NCBI GenBank assembly: GCA_019423725.1 | Contig: JAHZAW010000004.1 | Location: 24,118-66,779, forward strand | Direction of reading: 5' to 3' | Origin: Clostridiales bacterium | Lineage (GTDB): Bacteria; Bacillota; Clostridia; Lachnospirales; Anaerotignaceae | DNA length: 42,662 nt | Shown: piece after piece, positions 16,673 through 24,473 of the stretch | Numbering within the stretch: position 1 is the first letter of the stretch | Layout: the number at the start of each line of letters is the position of its first letter | Position numbers and translations under genes: made by a program | Notes under the pieces: model-generated | Database searches by the model: none | What the model saw: only the letters and a program-made list of their open reading frames with translations | Told to the model about the DNA's origin: nothing

Positions 16673-17776
16673 ATGGACAAATTGAAGATTTTTGGCGGCG
16701 GTACTGAACGCTGGCGGACACTGGGCATTATTATTCTGAGTATGATAGCTGCACTTTTAGTCGGTTCCATATTCATTGTAATAATGGGCCAGAATCCGCT
16801 GGAAGCCTATAAACAGCTTCTTATCAGTCCGTTCACAACAGGTGCTGGTATCGGCCAGATATTGAGAGGTGCCACACCCCTTATCATAATCGGTGTTGGT
16901 GTTGCCCTTGCGGGACACTGTGGAGTCTCAAATATGGGCGGTGACGGACAGTACTATATGGGCACCATAGGTATGATGCTCGTCAGCGTATACTGGGGCG
17001 AAAAACTTGGAGGAAGCTCACTTTTTGTAGGACTTCTTTTCGGAATGCTCTTAGGAATGCTCACAGCTATGATCGGTGGTATTTTCAAGGCATACTTCAA
17101 AGTAAGTGAGATCATAACCACCCTCATGCTCAACTACATAATCGAACAGCTGGTAGGCTGGATGGTACGAGGCCCCATACAGGCGGAAGGAACAAAACTC
17201 GGCCAGTCAGCACCCCTTCACGAATGGGAGAAAATACCCAAGCTCATACAGGGTTCAGCCGCAAGCTATACATTCTTTGTTGCTGTGGCATCTGTCCTTG
17301 TATTCTGGTTCATATTATATAAAACTCCACTGGGATACAATATCAAGACAGTCGGAGGAAGTATAAAGGCAGCCATCTATAACGGCACAAGCCCTAAGAA
17401 ATATTACATAATCGTTATGGCAATAAGTGGTCTGTTTTCAGGTCTTGCCGGAGTTATGGACCTTTGTGGAAACCAGGGAAGACTTCAGGAAGGCATCAGC
17501 GATGGATTCGGTTTTGATGCTATGCTCATCTCCCTTATAGGTGTCAGGACCCCATGGGGCGTATTTTTCGCAGCCATACTGATGTCGCTTTTGAAAGTCG
17601 GAGGATATTCCATGCAGATATCCTGTAAAGTACCCGTTACACTGGTTGAGGTCATCAGAGGACTTATGGTATTGTTCATTCTCTGGGGCATGAGCCAGAA
17701 GGAAGGAGATTCATCCTTCAAAGGACTTAAGAAGATTTTTGGCGGCAGTAAAAAAGCAGAAGTAAAGGAGGCTTGA
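16673..17776 (+). CDS. ABC importer permease 1, nucleoside/purine type
   Basis: A 367-residue BPD_transp_2 (RbsC-like) permease of the nucleoside subgroup with about eight to ten hydrophobic segments. The stretch GHCGVSNMGGDGQYYMG corresponds to the conserved region present in both permeases of these systems. It pairs with the next permease. It starts 5 bases after the ATPase stop with GGAGG upstream. The C-terminal tail is hydrophilic and lysine-rich (about the last 25 residues). Confidence 0.88.
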   Translation: MDKLKIFGGGTERWRTLGIIILSMIAALLVGSIFIVIMGQNPLEAYKQLLISPFTTGAGIGQILRGATPLIIIGVGVALAGHCGVSNMGGDGQYYMGTIGMMLVSVYWGEKLGGSSLFVGLLFGMLLGMLTAMIGGIFKAYFKVSEIITTLMLNYIIEQLVGWMVRGPIQAEGTKLGQSAPLHEWEKIPKLIQGSAASYTFFVAVASVLVFWFILYKTPLGYNIKTVGGSIKAAIYNGTSPKKYYIIVMAISGLFSGLAGVMDLCGNQGRLQEGISDGFGFDAMLISLIGVRTPWGVFFAAILMSLLKVGGYSMQISCKVPVTLVEVIRGLMVLFILWGMSQKEGDSSFKGLKKIFGGSKKAEVKEA

Positions 17777-17778
17777 TT

Positions 17779-18711
17779 ATGGATTGGCTTTCATTCATCG
17801 TATCACTCATAGAAGCCGGCATAAGAATGGGCATCCCCATTGCTTTTGGTGGTCTTGGAGTAATAATAGCAGAAAAGAGCGGCGTCCTTAACATAGGATG
17901 TGAGGCTGAGATGCTTATGGGATCATTTATTACATTTTATATAGCCCAGGCAACGGGAAATTACTTCGCTGCCATAATAGCCGGCGGTCTCGGCGGTGCA
18001 CTGAGTGCTCTCATTATCGCTTATCTTTCCATAAGCAGAAAGCAGAACCAGTCAGTTGTAGGTATCATAACTAATATTTTTATCACGGGTCTTACAAGTT
18101 ACCTTTATCGAGTCATATACGGTTCAACAACGGCCCTTACATCCATCGAAACATTAAAATCATTAAAGATCCCCGGACTTTCAAGCATCCCTGTGATCGG
18201 AGAAGTATTATTTGACCAGACTATCATATTCTATGTTCTGGTAGTGGTAGCAATAGCTGTTTATTATGTGCTTTACAAACTGAAAATAGGATTAAAGCTC
18301 AGGGCAGTAGGTGAAAACCCCAGAGCAGCCCAAGCCGGAGGAATAAATGTTGTCAGATATCGTTATATCGCAATGATATGCGCTGGATTTTTAGCAGGTA
18401 TCGGAGGAGCTTACCTGACATTAGGTATTTTAGGAAAATTCACGGAGAACATGAGTGCCGGCCGTGGATTCATCGGTATGGCCGTAGCTTCACTCAGCCA
18501 CTGGCATCCCGTACTCGCTCTGTTCTGTTCCCTTGTATTTGGTGTTGCGAATGCTCTGCAGCTCAGGCTCCAGGCCTTTGGTATCGAAGCACCTTACCAG
18601 TTCATGATAATGCTTCCTTACATATTCACACTTATAAGCCTTGTGGTATTCGCAAGGGGAGCAAAGGCTCCGAAGTCACTGGGTGTGCCGTTTGAAAAAG
18701 AAGGGCGTTAG
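17779..18711 (+). CDS. ABC importer permease 2, nucleoside/purine type
   Basis: A 310-residue second permease with the signature ISEKSGVLNIG-like segment (here IAEKSGVLNIGCEAEML) and GENPRAAQAGGINV in a cytoplasmic loop, typical of the NupQ/YufQ side of the pair. The frame is open from TTG 17773, but ATG 17779 is chosen because AAGGAGG lies seven bases before it. The gene begins two bases after the upstream stop. A gap of 121 bases without recognised signals follows before the creatininase gene. Confidence 0.9.
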   Translation: MDWLSFIVSLIEAGIRMGIPIAFGGLGVIIAEKSGVLNIGCEAEMLMGSFITFYIAQATGNYFAAIIAGGLGGALSALIIAYLSISRKQNQSVVGIITNIFITGLTSYLYRVIYGSTTALTSIETLKSLKIPGLSSIPVIGEVLFDQTIIFYVLVVVAIAVYYVLYKLKIGLKLRAVGENPRAAQAGGINVVRYRYIAMICAGFLAGIGGAYLTLGILGKFTENMSAGRGFIGMAVASLSHWHPVLALFCSLVFGVANALQLRLQAFGIEAPYQFMIMLPYIFTLISLVVFARGAKAPKSLGVPFEKEGR

Positions 18712-18832
18712 TACCCCAGGGCGTGTAAAGATACAGTTTATAAAACCACAAAAACCATATTTAAAACAAAGGATATTATTTGCATAAAAGCATAAAACAT
18801 AAAAACATTGATATGAGAAAGGAACTGATAAT

Positions 18833-19591
18833 ATGTCGATTTTACGTTACAAGATGCTTACGGCTGAAGAGATCCAGGCTTATGCCAAGGAAGGAAAATC
18901 CATCGTTGTCCTTCCCCTTGGCTCCATCGAGCAGCACGGACCACATCTTCCCGTTGGTACAGACCTTATCATAAGCGATGAGTATGTGGACAGACTTCTT
19001 AAAAAGGAAGGAAAGAAGAATGTAAATTATATTATACTTCCCTCAATGCCCTATACATGCAGTATCGAGCATAACGCTTACGGCGGAACGATCGCTTTAA
19101 GCTCAGTTATGACGATCCAGGTCATTGTTGCCATCGGAGAGGCACTCATCAGAGCAGGATTCAAAAATATGATGATCCTCTGCTGCCACGGCGGAAATGA
19201 ATTCATCATGGAAGTTGCATCAAGGGAAATGAGGACAAGGGGAATGCACTGCTTCTGCATGCACGGAAGCGCAGGAATGTCCAAGGAGACAGATGTCAAC
19301 GATATGCATGCCGGTGAAGGCGAGACATCCATGATGATGTGCATAGGCGATGAATACTACAGACCTGAAAAGATCATGGCTGACAGCAAAGATTCCCTTG
19401 AAAAATGCCATGCTCTCACAAATGAGAAGAGTTCAGCAACACAGGCTTGGGTCATCGATGATGTGGCAGTACATGGTGTTGTTGGAGATCCCACACTGGC
19501 AAGCAAAGAAAAGGGCGAGAAGTTCCTTAGCATGAGTGTGGATGAGATAGAAAAGAACTTAGGCGTTATTGCAGATTCAATGATCAAATAA
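18833..19591 (+). CDS. Creatininase-family amidohydrolase
   Basis: A 252-residue member of the creatininase/formamide-hydrolase family, cytoplasmic metal-dependent amidases that open cyclic amides (creatinine) or hydrolyse linear amides in cofactor pathways. Metal ligands are visible in GSIEQHGPHLPVGTD (E33, H35, D44 region), CCHGGNE and HAGEGETS. It lies between the importer permeases and the importer's lipoprotein, so it probably acts on the imported ligand or its ring-opened product. Creatinine or N-formyl/ureido compounds are possible, none proven by sequence. A GAAAGGAA site precedes the ATG. Confidence 0.85.
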   Translation: MSILRYKMLTAEEIQAYAKEGKSIVVLPLGSIEQHGPHLPVGTDLIISDEYVDRLLKKEGKKNVNYIILPSMPYTCSIEHNAYGGTIALSSVMTIQVIVAIGEALIRAGFKNMMILCCHGGNEFIMEVASREMRTRGMHCFCMHGSAGMSKETDVNDMHAGEGETSMMMCIGDEYYRPEKIMADSKDSLEKCHALTNEKSSATQAWVIDDVAVHGVVGDPTLASKEKGEKFLSMSVDEIEKNLGVIADSMIK

Positions 19592-19613
19592 ATAATACAA
19601 TAGGTTTTAAATC

Positions 19614-19628
19614 TTTGTATAATACAAA
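19614..19628. promoter_or_regulatory. Palindrome over a TATAAT, upstream of the BmpA lipoprotein gene
   Basis: TTTGTATAATACAAA is a perfect 15-bp palindrome 18 bases before the lipoprotein ATG. It contains TATAAT at 19618-19623, so it could be an internal promoter with a symmetric operator, but no convincing -35 lies 17 bases upstream. It may allow extra lipoprotein expression. Confidence 0.35.
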
Positions 19629-19646
19629 ATTAAAGGAGGAAATTAA

Positions 19647-20681
19647 ATGAAAAAATTTATCAGTATTCTTGGATGCATTGTGCTTTCCCTGGCCATGATA
19701 ACAGGCTGTTCATCAACTGAGAGCACAACAGAATCAACAGAAGGAACAACAGAAACATCAGAGGGTGAAGGAACCAGTGAAAAATCCTTCAGCAAGATCG
19801 CACTTATACTTCCCGGAGTTATAACAGACCAGTCATGGAACACAAACGCGTACAAAGGCCTTGAGGAACTTATGGCTGAAGGTTATGAATGTACATACAC
19901 AGAGAGCGTTGAAAACGCTGATATCGAGTCAACATTCCGTATTTATGCTGACCAGGGATATGACCTCATAATCGGACATGGTTCACAGTTTGGTGATGCT
20001 GCCATCACAGTTGCAGCTGACTATCCTGACAAGTACTTCTTCGTTGTTGGCAACCAGCCTGCAGGAACAGAGTGTCCTGACAACGTTGGATTCATTTACA
20101 ACACAGGTGTTTATGTAGCATTCCTTGCAGGTGCCTGCGCAGCCCTCAATAGTGAAACAGGAACCATCGGTTACCTTGGAGGTATCGAATCAGACTCACA
20201 GCTTGCTATGAAGTTCGCTTATATTGACGGTGCAACATATGTAAATCCTGACATCAACGTCATTGACGTTATGGCCGGAACATTTGATGACTCAGCCCTT
20301 GGTAAAGAAGCAGCAACAGCAATGATCGAGCAGGGCGCTGATGTTCTTACACATACTTGTGATACAACAGGTCTTGGACTTATCGAGGCAGCAAAAGAGG
20401 CTGGCGTAAAAGTTATCGGTTATGGTACAGACCAGAGCTCACTTGCTCCTGACTTAGTAATCACATCAATCATCGAAGATATCCCTGCCATCATCACAGC
20501 ATTACCTGAAAGAATTGAAAACGGTACATTTGGCGGACTTTGGGTATCAGGAATTGAAGACCACATCAAATATCTCTCACCCTATGCTGACTTCGTACCT
20601 GAAGATGTAAAAGCACAGCTTGACGATATTTACAACAAGATCGCTTCCGGTGAGATCGAAGTAACAGAAAGATACGAATAA
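19647..20681 (+). CDS. BmpA/Med-family substrate-binding lipoprotein of the purine importer
   Basis: A 344-residue extracellular lipoprotein. The signal peptide ends in the lipobox AMITGC with C21 as the lipidated residue, followed by a Ser/Thr/Glu-rich linker and a two-lobed BMP domain starting near IALILPGVITDQSWN. BMP proteins bind purine nucleosides or related ligands for Nup-type ABC importers. It is placed last among the importer genes, with a strong AAAGGAGGAAA site. Codon use is richer in ATC and GCA than in neighbouring genes, consistent with high expression of a binding protein. Confidence 0.92.
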   Translation: MKKFISILGCIVLSLAMITGCSSTESTTESTEGTTETSEGEGTSEKSFSKIALILPGVITDQSWNTNAYKGLEELMAEGYECTYTESVENADIESTFRIYADQGYDLIIGHGSQFGDAAITVAADYPDKYFFVVGNQPAGTECPDNVGFIYNTGVYVAFLAGACAALNSETGTIGYLGGIESDSQLAMKFAYIDGATYVNPDINVIDVMAGTFDDSALGKEAATAMIEQGADVLTHTCDTTGLGLIEAAKEAGVKVIGYGTDQSSLAPDLVITSIIEDIPAIITALPERIENGTFGGLWVSGIEDHIKYLSPYADFVPEDVKAQLDDIYNKIASGEIEVTERYE

Positions 20682-20710
20682 TAAGCCGTATCAGCAACGG
20701 ATAATATTAT

Positions 20711-20738
20711 ACAGGGCCTTTCTATTGACGGGCCCTGT
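20711..20738. other. Intercistronic hairpin between BmpA and P-II genes
   Basis: ACAGGGCC (20711-20718) pairs with GGCCCTGT (20731-20738) around a 12-base loop. There is no T run after it, so it is more likely an mRNA-stabilising or partial-attenuation structure that keeps lipoprotein message above P-II message than a full terminator. Confidence 0.45.
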
Positions 20739-20777
20739 ACTTATAAAGGGAAGATTCCAAAAGAGAGGAAGTTGGAT

Positions 20778-21116
20778 ATGAAAAAACTTGAGATTATCAT
20801 CAGAGCTGAAAATCTTGAAAAACTTAAGGAAGTTCTGGATGTCAATGGTGCCAAGGGTCTTAATATAACCAATATCATGGGATATGGTAACCAGAAAGGT
20901 TATACAAAGATATACAGAGGCTCCGAATATCAGGTCAATCTTCTGCCCAAAATCAAGGTAGAGACTGTTGTCAGCGATGATATGGCCGACAAAATAATCG
21001 ACCAGGTCGTAAAGGAGATCCACTCCGGAGAAGTTGGCGACGGAAAAATATTCGTAAGCACCATTGATGAAGCAGTAAGGATCCGTACCAACGAAAGAGG
21101 AGAAGAGGCTTTATAA
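20778..21116 (+). CDS. P-II family nitrogen regulator
   Basis: A 112-residue trimeric signal protein that senses 2-oxoglutarate and ATP/ADP and controls nitrogen assimilation partners such as AmtB or glutamine synthetase. The T-loop has GYGNQKGYTKIYRGSEYQ with Y51 conserved at the classical uridylylation position, and both P-II signatures are present (NLLPKIKVETVV, then GDGKIFVSTIDEAVRIRT). ATG 20778 is preferred over TTG 20772 because AGAGG is better spaced. It follows the purine importer without ammonium transporter or glnA neighbours, suggesting that purine uptake or breakdown is tied to nitrogen status (inference). GlnB and GlnK cannot be told apart. Confidence 0.92.
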   Translation: MKKLEIIIRAENLEKLKEVLDVNGAKGLNITNIMGYGNQKGYTKIYRGSEYQVNLLPKIKVETVVSDDMADKIIDQVVKEIHSGEVGDGKIFVSTIDEAVRIRTNERGEEAL

Positions 21117-21170
21117 TAACCTTATCTCCTTTAAATTGGAAAAATTACTGCATTTTAATAAAGCGGGGAT

Positions 21171-21205
21171 AAAACGGCTGTACGTTATGTACAGCCGTTT
21201 TTTCC
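21171..21205 (+). terminator. Intrinsic terminator after the P-II gene
   Basis: AAAACGGCTGTAC (21171-21183) pairs perfectly with GTACAGCCGTTTT (21189-21201), followed by T residues. This closes the purine island on its right side. Confidence 0.85.
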
Positions 21206-21283
21206 TGTTATTACTTTAGTGTCGAAGGCTGCATAGCAGCCTTTAACAACCGCCCGCTCTGCGGGTGGGATTAAAGCTTAAGC

Positions 21284-21356
21284 AAAAGCATCGTCCTTGC
21301 TGTAAAATAAGGGTGTTCAAGCCTAAATATTTTACAGAAGAAAGGATGATGCTTTT
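21284..21356 (+). promoter_or_regulatory. Long hairpin sequestering the tnpA ribosome-binding site
   Basis: AAAAGCATCGTCCTT (21284-21298) pairs with AAGGATGATGCTTTT (21342-21356), and GTAAAATA (21302-21309) with TATTTTAC (21328-21335). The right arm contains the tnpA Shine-Dalgarno AAAGGATG and ends immediately before the ATG at 21357. A structure of this kind in IS200 leaders is known to repress transposase translation. Confidence 0.75.
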
Positions 21357-21809
21357 ATGGCAAACAGTTTAGCACACACAAAATTGGTATGCAAGTATCA
21401 CATCGTATTTACACCAAAGTATAGAAGAAAAATAATTTATTATGAGTTGAGAGCGGATATCCAAAAAATAATTAAGGATTTATGTAAATGGAAAGGAGTA
21501 AAAATTATTGAAGGTCATATGATGCCAGATCATATCCATCTTCTAGTAGAGATTCCACCCAAAATGAGTGTATCGCAATTTATGGGATACTTAAAAGGAA
21601 AAAGTGCGATGATGATATTCAATCGACATGCCAATCTAAAGTATAAGTTCGGAAATAGGAATTTCTGGGCGACAGGATATTATGTGAGTACAGTCGGGTT
21701 AAATACAGCAACGATTCTAAAATATATCAGAGAACAGGAAAAACAAGATCAAATAGAGGACAAGCTGAACACAAAAGAGTATGAAGACCCTTTTAAGGGT
21801 AGCAGATAA
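21357..21809 (+). CDS. tnpA: IS200/IS605-family Y1 HUH transposase
   Basis: A 150-residue single-strand DNA transposase, full length for the family. The HUH metal motif is H59-I60-H61 (MPDHIHLLVEIPP). The catalytic tyrosine is Y123 in KYIREQ, with Q127 completing the YxxxQ pattern. The enzyme cuts and joins hairpin-containing ends as single-stranded circles, preferring lagging-strand template. Nothing suggests truncation, so it may be active. The ribosome site is inside the hairpin described at 21284-21356. Confidence 0.95.
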   Translation: MANSLAHTKLVCKYHIVFTPKYRRKIIYYELRADIQKIIKDLCKWKGVKIIEGHMMPDHIHLLVEIPPKMSVSQFMGYLKGKSAMMIFNRHANLKYKFGNRNFWATGYYVSTVGLNTATILKYIREQEKQDQIEDKLNTKEYEDPFKGSR

Positions 21810-22041
21810 TCATACCACTAAGGCTTGAACAAAGTGAAAGCCAGCGTCATTTAGGCGCTGGCTCTTAATATGCCCTTATAGGGCTAGTGCAAACCACGTC
21901 TTTTAGGCGTGGTTATGATTTTTTATTTCCCCTTTATTTTTCTATTTTTAATTTATTCCAGATTTTTTGATCCTGTCTGCTTTTTATATTTTTTTACGGC
22001 ATTTTTCGCCACATCCCCCATGCTAAAGTAAAAAAAGATAT

Positions 22042-22080
22042 AAAAAACCTCCTGAAAATGGTTTCATCCATATCAGGAGG
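22042..22080 (-). terminator. Intrinsic terminator of spo0A
   Basis: On the minus strand CCTCCTGA (from 22080) pairs with TCAGGAGG (to 22048), followed by six T (22047-22042). It lies about 100 bases after the spo0A stop. The stretch 21922-22041 between the IS and this signal is A/T-rich and shows no gene. Confidence 0.75.
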
Positions 22081-22089
22081 AAAAGCATT

Positions 22090-22107
22090 GGCCCGGAGGA
22101 CCGGGCC
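22090..22107. other. Compact G/C hairpin downstream of spo0A
   Basis: GGCCCGG (22090-22096), loop AGGA, CCGGGCC (22101-22107): a very stable perfect stem in the spo0A 3' untranslated region with no T run. It may protect the message from 3' decay. Confidence 0.4.
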
Positions 22108-22176
22108 TGTGAGGGGAACATATATTGGGATTAATACATAGCTGAAGCATATGCATTTCAGTCTGAAATCAAAACA

Positions 22177-22980
22177 TCAGCAGGCCTTCTGCTCAAGTCT
22201 GAGCCTGTCTGCGATGAGGGCAATGAACTCGCTGTTTGTGGGTTTGCCCTTGTGATTGTTTACCGTATATCCAAAAAGGGAATCGATGGCATCTATCTTG
22301 CCTCTGCTCCAGGCCACCTCAATGGCATGGCGGATAGCTCTTTCCACCCTGGAAGGTGTGGTGTTGCACTTTTTGGCAATGGCGGGGTAGAGCTCCTTAG
22401 TGATGTAGTTGAGCACATCCATATCATTGACGGACATGATTATGGCCTCACGCATATAGTGGTATCCCCTGATATGGGCAGGTACACCTATTTCATGGAG
22501 GATATTGGTGACCTTTGCCTCCAGGTCATAGGCAGCGGTTTTTTCAGAGGCTGTGGATGTGACAACCGCCTTGACATTTCCGCCTTCACCGCCCTTGGAA
22601 TATTTGAGCTGGCGGATACGCATAACAAGGGCATCCATATCAAAGGGCTTTACGATATAGTATTCGGCGCCGAGCTCAATGGCTCTCTGGGTTATCTTCT
22701 CCTGGTTGATGGCTGAGAGCATTATGCAGACGGGTCGCTGCATGCGGTCAGCGTGTTTCTGGAGTTTTTCCAGCACTCCCAGTCCATCAAGTCTTGGCAT
22801 TATGCTGTCGATTATTGCTATGTCCGGCTTAAGTTCTCTGATTTTATTGAATGTGTCTATGCCGTCATGGGCGGTGGCAACGACCTCGATATCTTCCTGT
22901 TTGTTCAGATATGCGCTCACAACATCGCAAAAATCCTTATTGTCGTCCGCAAGTATCAATCTTATTTTATTCTGGCTCAA
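22177..22980 (-). CDS. spo0A: Sporulation master regulator Spo0A
   Basis: A response regulator of 267 residues, the usual Spo0A length. The receiver domain has the acidic pair D12-D13 (ILADDN), phospho-acceptor D58 (AIIDSIMPRLDG) and the late Lys in YIVKPFD. The C-terminal DNA-binding domain has TPSRVERAIRHAIEVAWSRG, diagnostic for Spo0A. The frame extends to an ATG at 23001, but AGGAGGG (22987-22993) lies inside that extension and is seven bases before TTG 22980, so TTG is the start (MSQNKIRLILADD). It controls entry into sporulation. It is single in this window, with no kinase or spoIVB beside it. Confidence 0.95.
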   Translation of the reverse strand: MSQNKIRLILADDNKDFCDVVSAYLNKQEDIEVVATAHDGIDTFNKIRELKPDIAIIDSIMPRLDGLGVLEKLQKHADRMQRPVCIMLSAINQEKITQRAIELGAEYYIVKPFDMDALVMRIRQLKYSKGGEGGNVKAVVTSTASEKTAAYDLEAKVTNILHEIGVPAHIRGYHYMREAIIMSVNDMDVLNYITKELYPAIAKKCNTTPSRVERAIRHAIEVAWSRGKIDAIDSLFGYTVNNHKGKPTNSEFIALIADRLRLEQKAC

Positions 22981-23062
22981 AATGATCCCTCCTGTGTTCA
23001 TTGTGGTACGTTGTTATTTTGTAAAATATTAGAAAATATGTAAAATATTTACATTCAAATAC

Positions 23063-23091
23063 ATTATAATCACGACTTAAGGATTTTGCAA
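23063..23091 (-). promoter_or_regulatory. SigA-like promoter of spo0A
   Basis: On the minus strand TTGCAA (23086-23091), 17-base spacer, TATAAT (23063-23068), about 80 bases before the TTG start. A near match to the Spo0A box (TGTCGAT on the minus strand, about 23120-23126) lies upstream, which would allow autoregulation, but one such box is weak evidence. A SigH promoter is not evident. Confidence 0.55.
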
Positions 23092-23170
23092 TGGGTTTTT
23101 TCAAAAATATGGAAGAAAATATCGACAGGTTTTAACAATTTATGGCAAAAATGCGGAAGGGATAGAAATA

Positions 23171-23199
23171 AAAAAAGAATTTCGATGGCGAAATTCTTT
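23171..23199 (-). terminator. Intrinsic terminator of the CYTH gene
   Basis: AAAGAATTTCG (23174-23184), loop ATGG, CGAAATTCTTT (23189-23199). Read on the minus strand it is followed by a T run (23176-23171 as A on the plus strand). It lies about 30 bases after the CYTH stop. Confidence 0.7.
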
Positions 23200-23227
23200 A
23201 ATAATGGACAGGATATATGTTTTTAGA

Positions 23228-23692
23228 TCAAATAGGACCTTCGGGTATGCCGTAAATGGACAGGGCAGTGTTTTTATACCTTTTATCCTCGGAAACATCT
23301 GCTCCGAACCAGGCGGGCGGGATAAATGATGAAGCTTCCTCAAGACTGCTGAACTCTACTTCCACGGTATAAAGTCCGTCGAGTTTTCCATGGTATACAT
23401 CCAGTTCCGCTGTGAGGGAGCCCTCCAGGGGTATAAGGTATCTGGTCTTTACCACCGATGGGGTCTCAGCCTTTTTAAGGAGGGAGGCATACTGGTCTTC
23501 AGTCAGCTCCAGCTCAAATTCCTCCCTGGCGATGGAACCGCTTCCCTTTACGGTAAGTATGAATGAGTTATCGCTTTTTCTTATCCTTATGGTCGGGCTT
23601 GTGGATATATAGGTCTGTTCCATCTCTTTTCTGGGAAATGACTCCAGGCCGTCCGGAAGGGCCGCCACAAGGAATTTCCTTTCTATTTCCAT
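23228..23692 (-). CDS. CYTH-domain protein (triphosphate tunnel metalloenzyme)
   Basis: A 154-residue protein beginning with the ExExK signature (MEIERKFLV), then RIRKSDNSFILTVKG, FELELTEDQ and VEVEF strands, with alternating acidic and basic residues that line the triphosphate tunnel. Family members are inorganic triphosphatases, thiamine triphosphatases or class IV adenylate cyclases; bacterial stand-alone versions are mostly inorganic triphosphatases. The frame extends to 23743, but ATG 23692 has AAGAGGTG at the right distance and puts ExExK at the N-terminus as usual. Confidence 0.85.
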   Translation of the reverse strand: MEIERKFLVAALPDGLESFPRKEMEQTYISTSPTIRIRKSDNSFILTVKGSGSIAREEFELELTEDQYASLLKKAETPSVVKTRYLIPLEGSLTAELDVYHGKLDGLYTVEVEFSSLEEASSFIPPAWFGADVSEDKRYKNTALSIYGIPEGPI

Positions 23693-23769
23693 AAAAACAC
23701 CTCTTATGATATGCTGTTTGCAGCTCTCCATAAATAATAGCATTACAGCATTAATTATTGTATATTGTA

Positions 23770-23798
23770 TTGTGGAAAATTTAATTATACTATATACT
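23770..23798 (+). promoter_or_regulatory. Candidate promoter of the DJ-1 family gene
   Basis: TTGTGG (23770-23775), 17-base spacer, TATACT (23793-23798), about 30 bases before the ATG, in an A/T-rich divergent region. Confidence 0.45.
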
Positions 23799-23829
23799 CA
23801 GAATATATTAAAAACAAGGGGAGATAAAA

Positions 23830-24381
23830 ATGAAAAAGGTGTATTTATTTCTTGCATACGGTTTTGAGGAAGTAGAAGCTCTTACGACTGTGGATCTTCT
23901 CAGACGAGCAGGGGCAGAGGTCATAACCGTTTCTGTTTCCAGCAGCAACGCTGTTACCGGTTCCCATAAAATACCGGTGATCACGGATATTAAGATCGAC
24001 GAGAGTTCATTTGATGATGCAGATGCTATCGTTCTTCCAGGAGGACTTCCCGGTGTGGACAACCTTAAGGCATGTGCTAAACTTTCAGAGATCATAAAGA
24101 AAAATTATGAAGCCGGAAAATATATATGTGCTATCTGTGCGGCTCCAATGGTGCTTGGCGGACTTGGGCTCCTTAAGGGAAGAAAGGCCACATCATATCC
24201 CGGATGTGAGGCAGCTCTTGACGGCGCCATACTTTCTGAAGACAGGGTATGCGTTGACGGCAATGTCATCACATCAAGGGGAGTTGGAACGGCCATAGAT
24301 TTTGCCAGCGAGATAATAAAGGTACTTGAAGGCAGCGAAAAAGCCGCTGAAGTAAGAAAGAACATACTGGCTGATTTATAA
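23830..24381 (+). CDS. DJ-1/ThiJ/PfpI-family protein (YajL-like)
   Basis: A 183-residue class I glutamine-amidotransferase-like fold. The nucleophile-elbow Cys is in YICAICAAPMVLG (second Cys), with the supporting Glu in GFEEVEA near the N-terminus and VLPGGLPGVDNL upstream. Members act as glyoxalase III-type or protein-deglycase/chaperone proteins in carbonyl stress; which applies here is unknown. AAGGGGAG lies before the ATG. It is a monocistronic unit closed by the hairpin at 24409. Confidence 0.9.
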   Translation: MKKVYLFLAYGFEEVEALTTVDLLRRAGAEVITVSVSSSNAVTGSHKIPVITDIKIDESSFDDADAIVLPGGLPGVDNLKACAKLSEIIKKNYEAGKYICAICAAPMVLGGLGLLKGRKATSYPGCEAALDGAILSEDRVCVDGNVITSRGVGTAIDFASEIIKVLEGSEKAAEVRKNILADL

Positions 24382-24408
24382 AACAAAGGATATAGGACTG
24401 TGCATATA

Positions 24409-24444
24409 AAGACCGGCAGGAAAAATGATAATCCGGCCGGTCTT
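24409..24444. terminator. Inverted repeat between convergent genes
   Basis: AAGACCGG (24409-24416) and CCGGTCTT (24437-24444) with a 20-base loop, between the DJ-1 gene and the convergent minus-strand gene. T/A on both flanks fits a weak bidirectional terminator; the T run is short. Confidence 0.5.
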
Positions 24445-24473
24445 AAATGCAGGGAGCCCTTTGGCTTAAAAAA

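Larger units (their letters stand above)
21215..21921 (+). mobile_element. IS200/IS605-family insertion sequence (tnpA only)
   Basis: A compact element with one Y1 transposase gene. The left part holds hairpins at about 21226-21244 (AAGGCTGC/GCAGCCTT) and 21250-21268 (C/G-rich). The right end holds GCCAGCG/CGCTGGC (21840-21862) and AACCACG/CGTGGTT (21894-21916). The last 54 bases (21868-21921) occur inverted at 42609-42662, which fixes the right edge near 21921. The left edge is a guess, since no terminal inverted repeats are expected in this family. No tnpB is present. Confidence 0.8.

Noticed and set aside
21221..21227. Perfect Spo0A box TGTCGAA before the IS
   Set aside because: It lies at the left end of the insertion sequence, not near a plausible Spo0A target promoter; a 7-mer is expected by chance.
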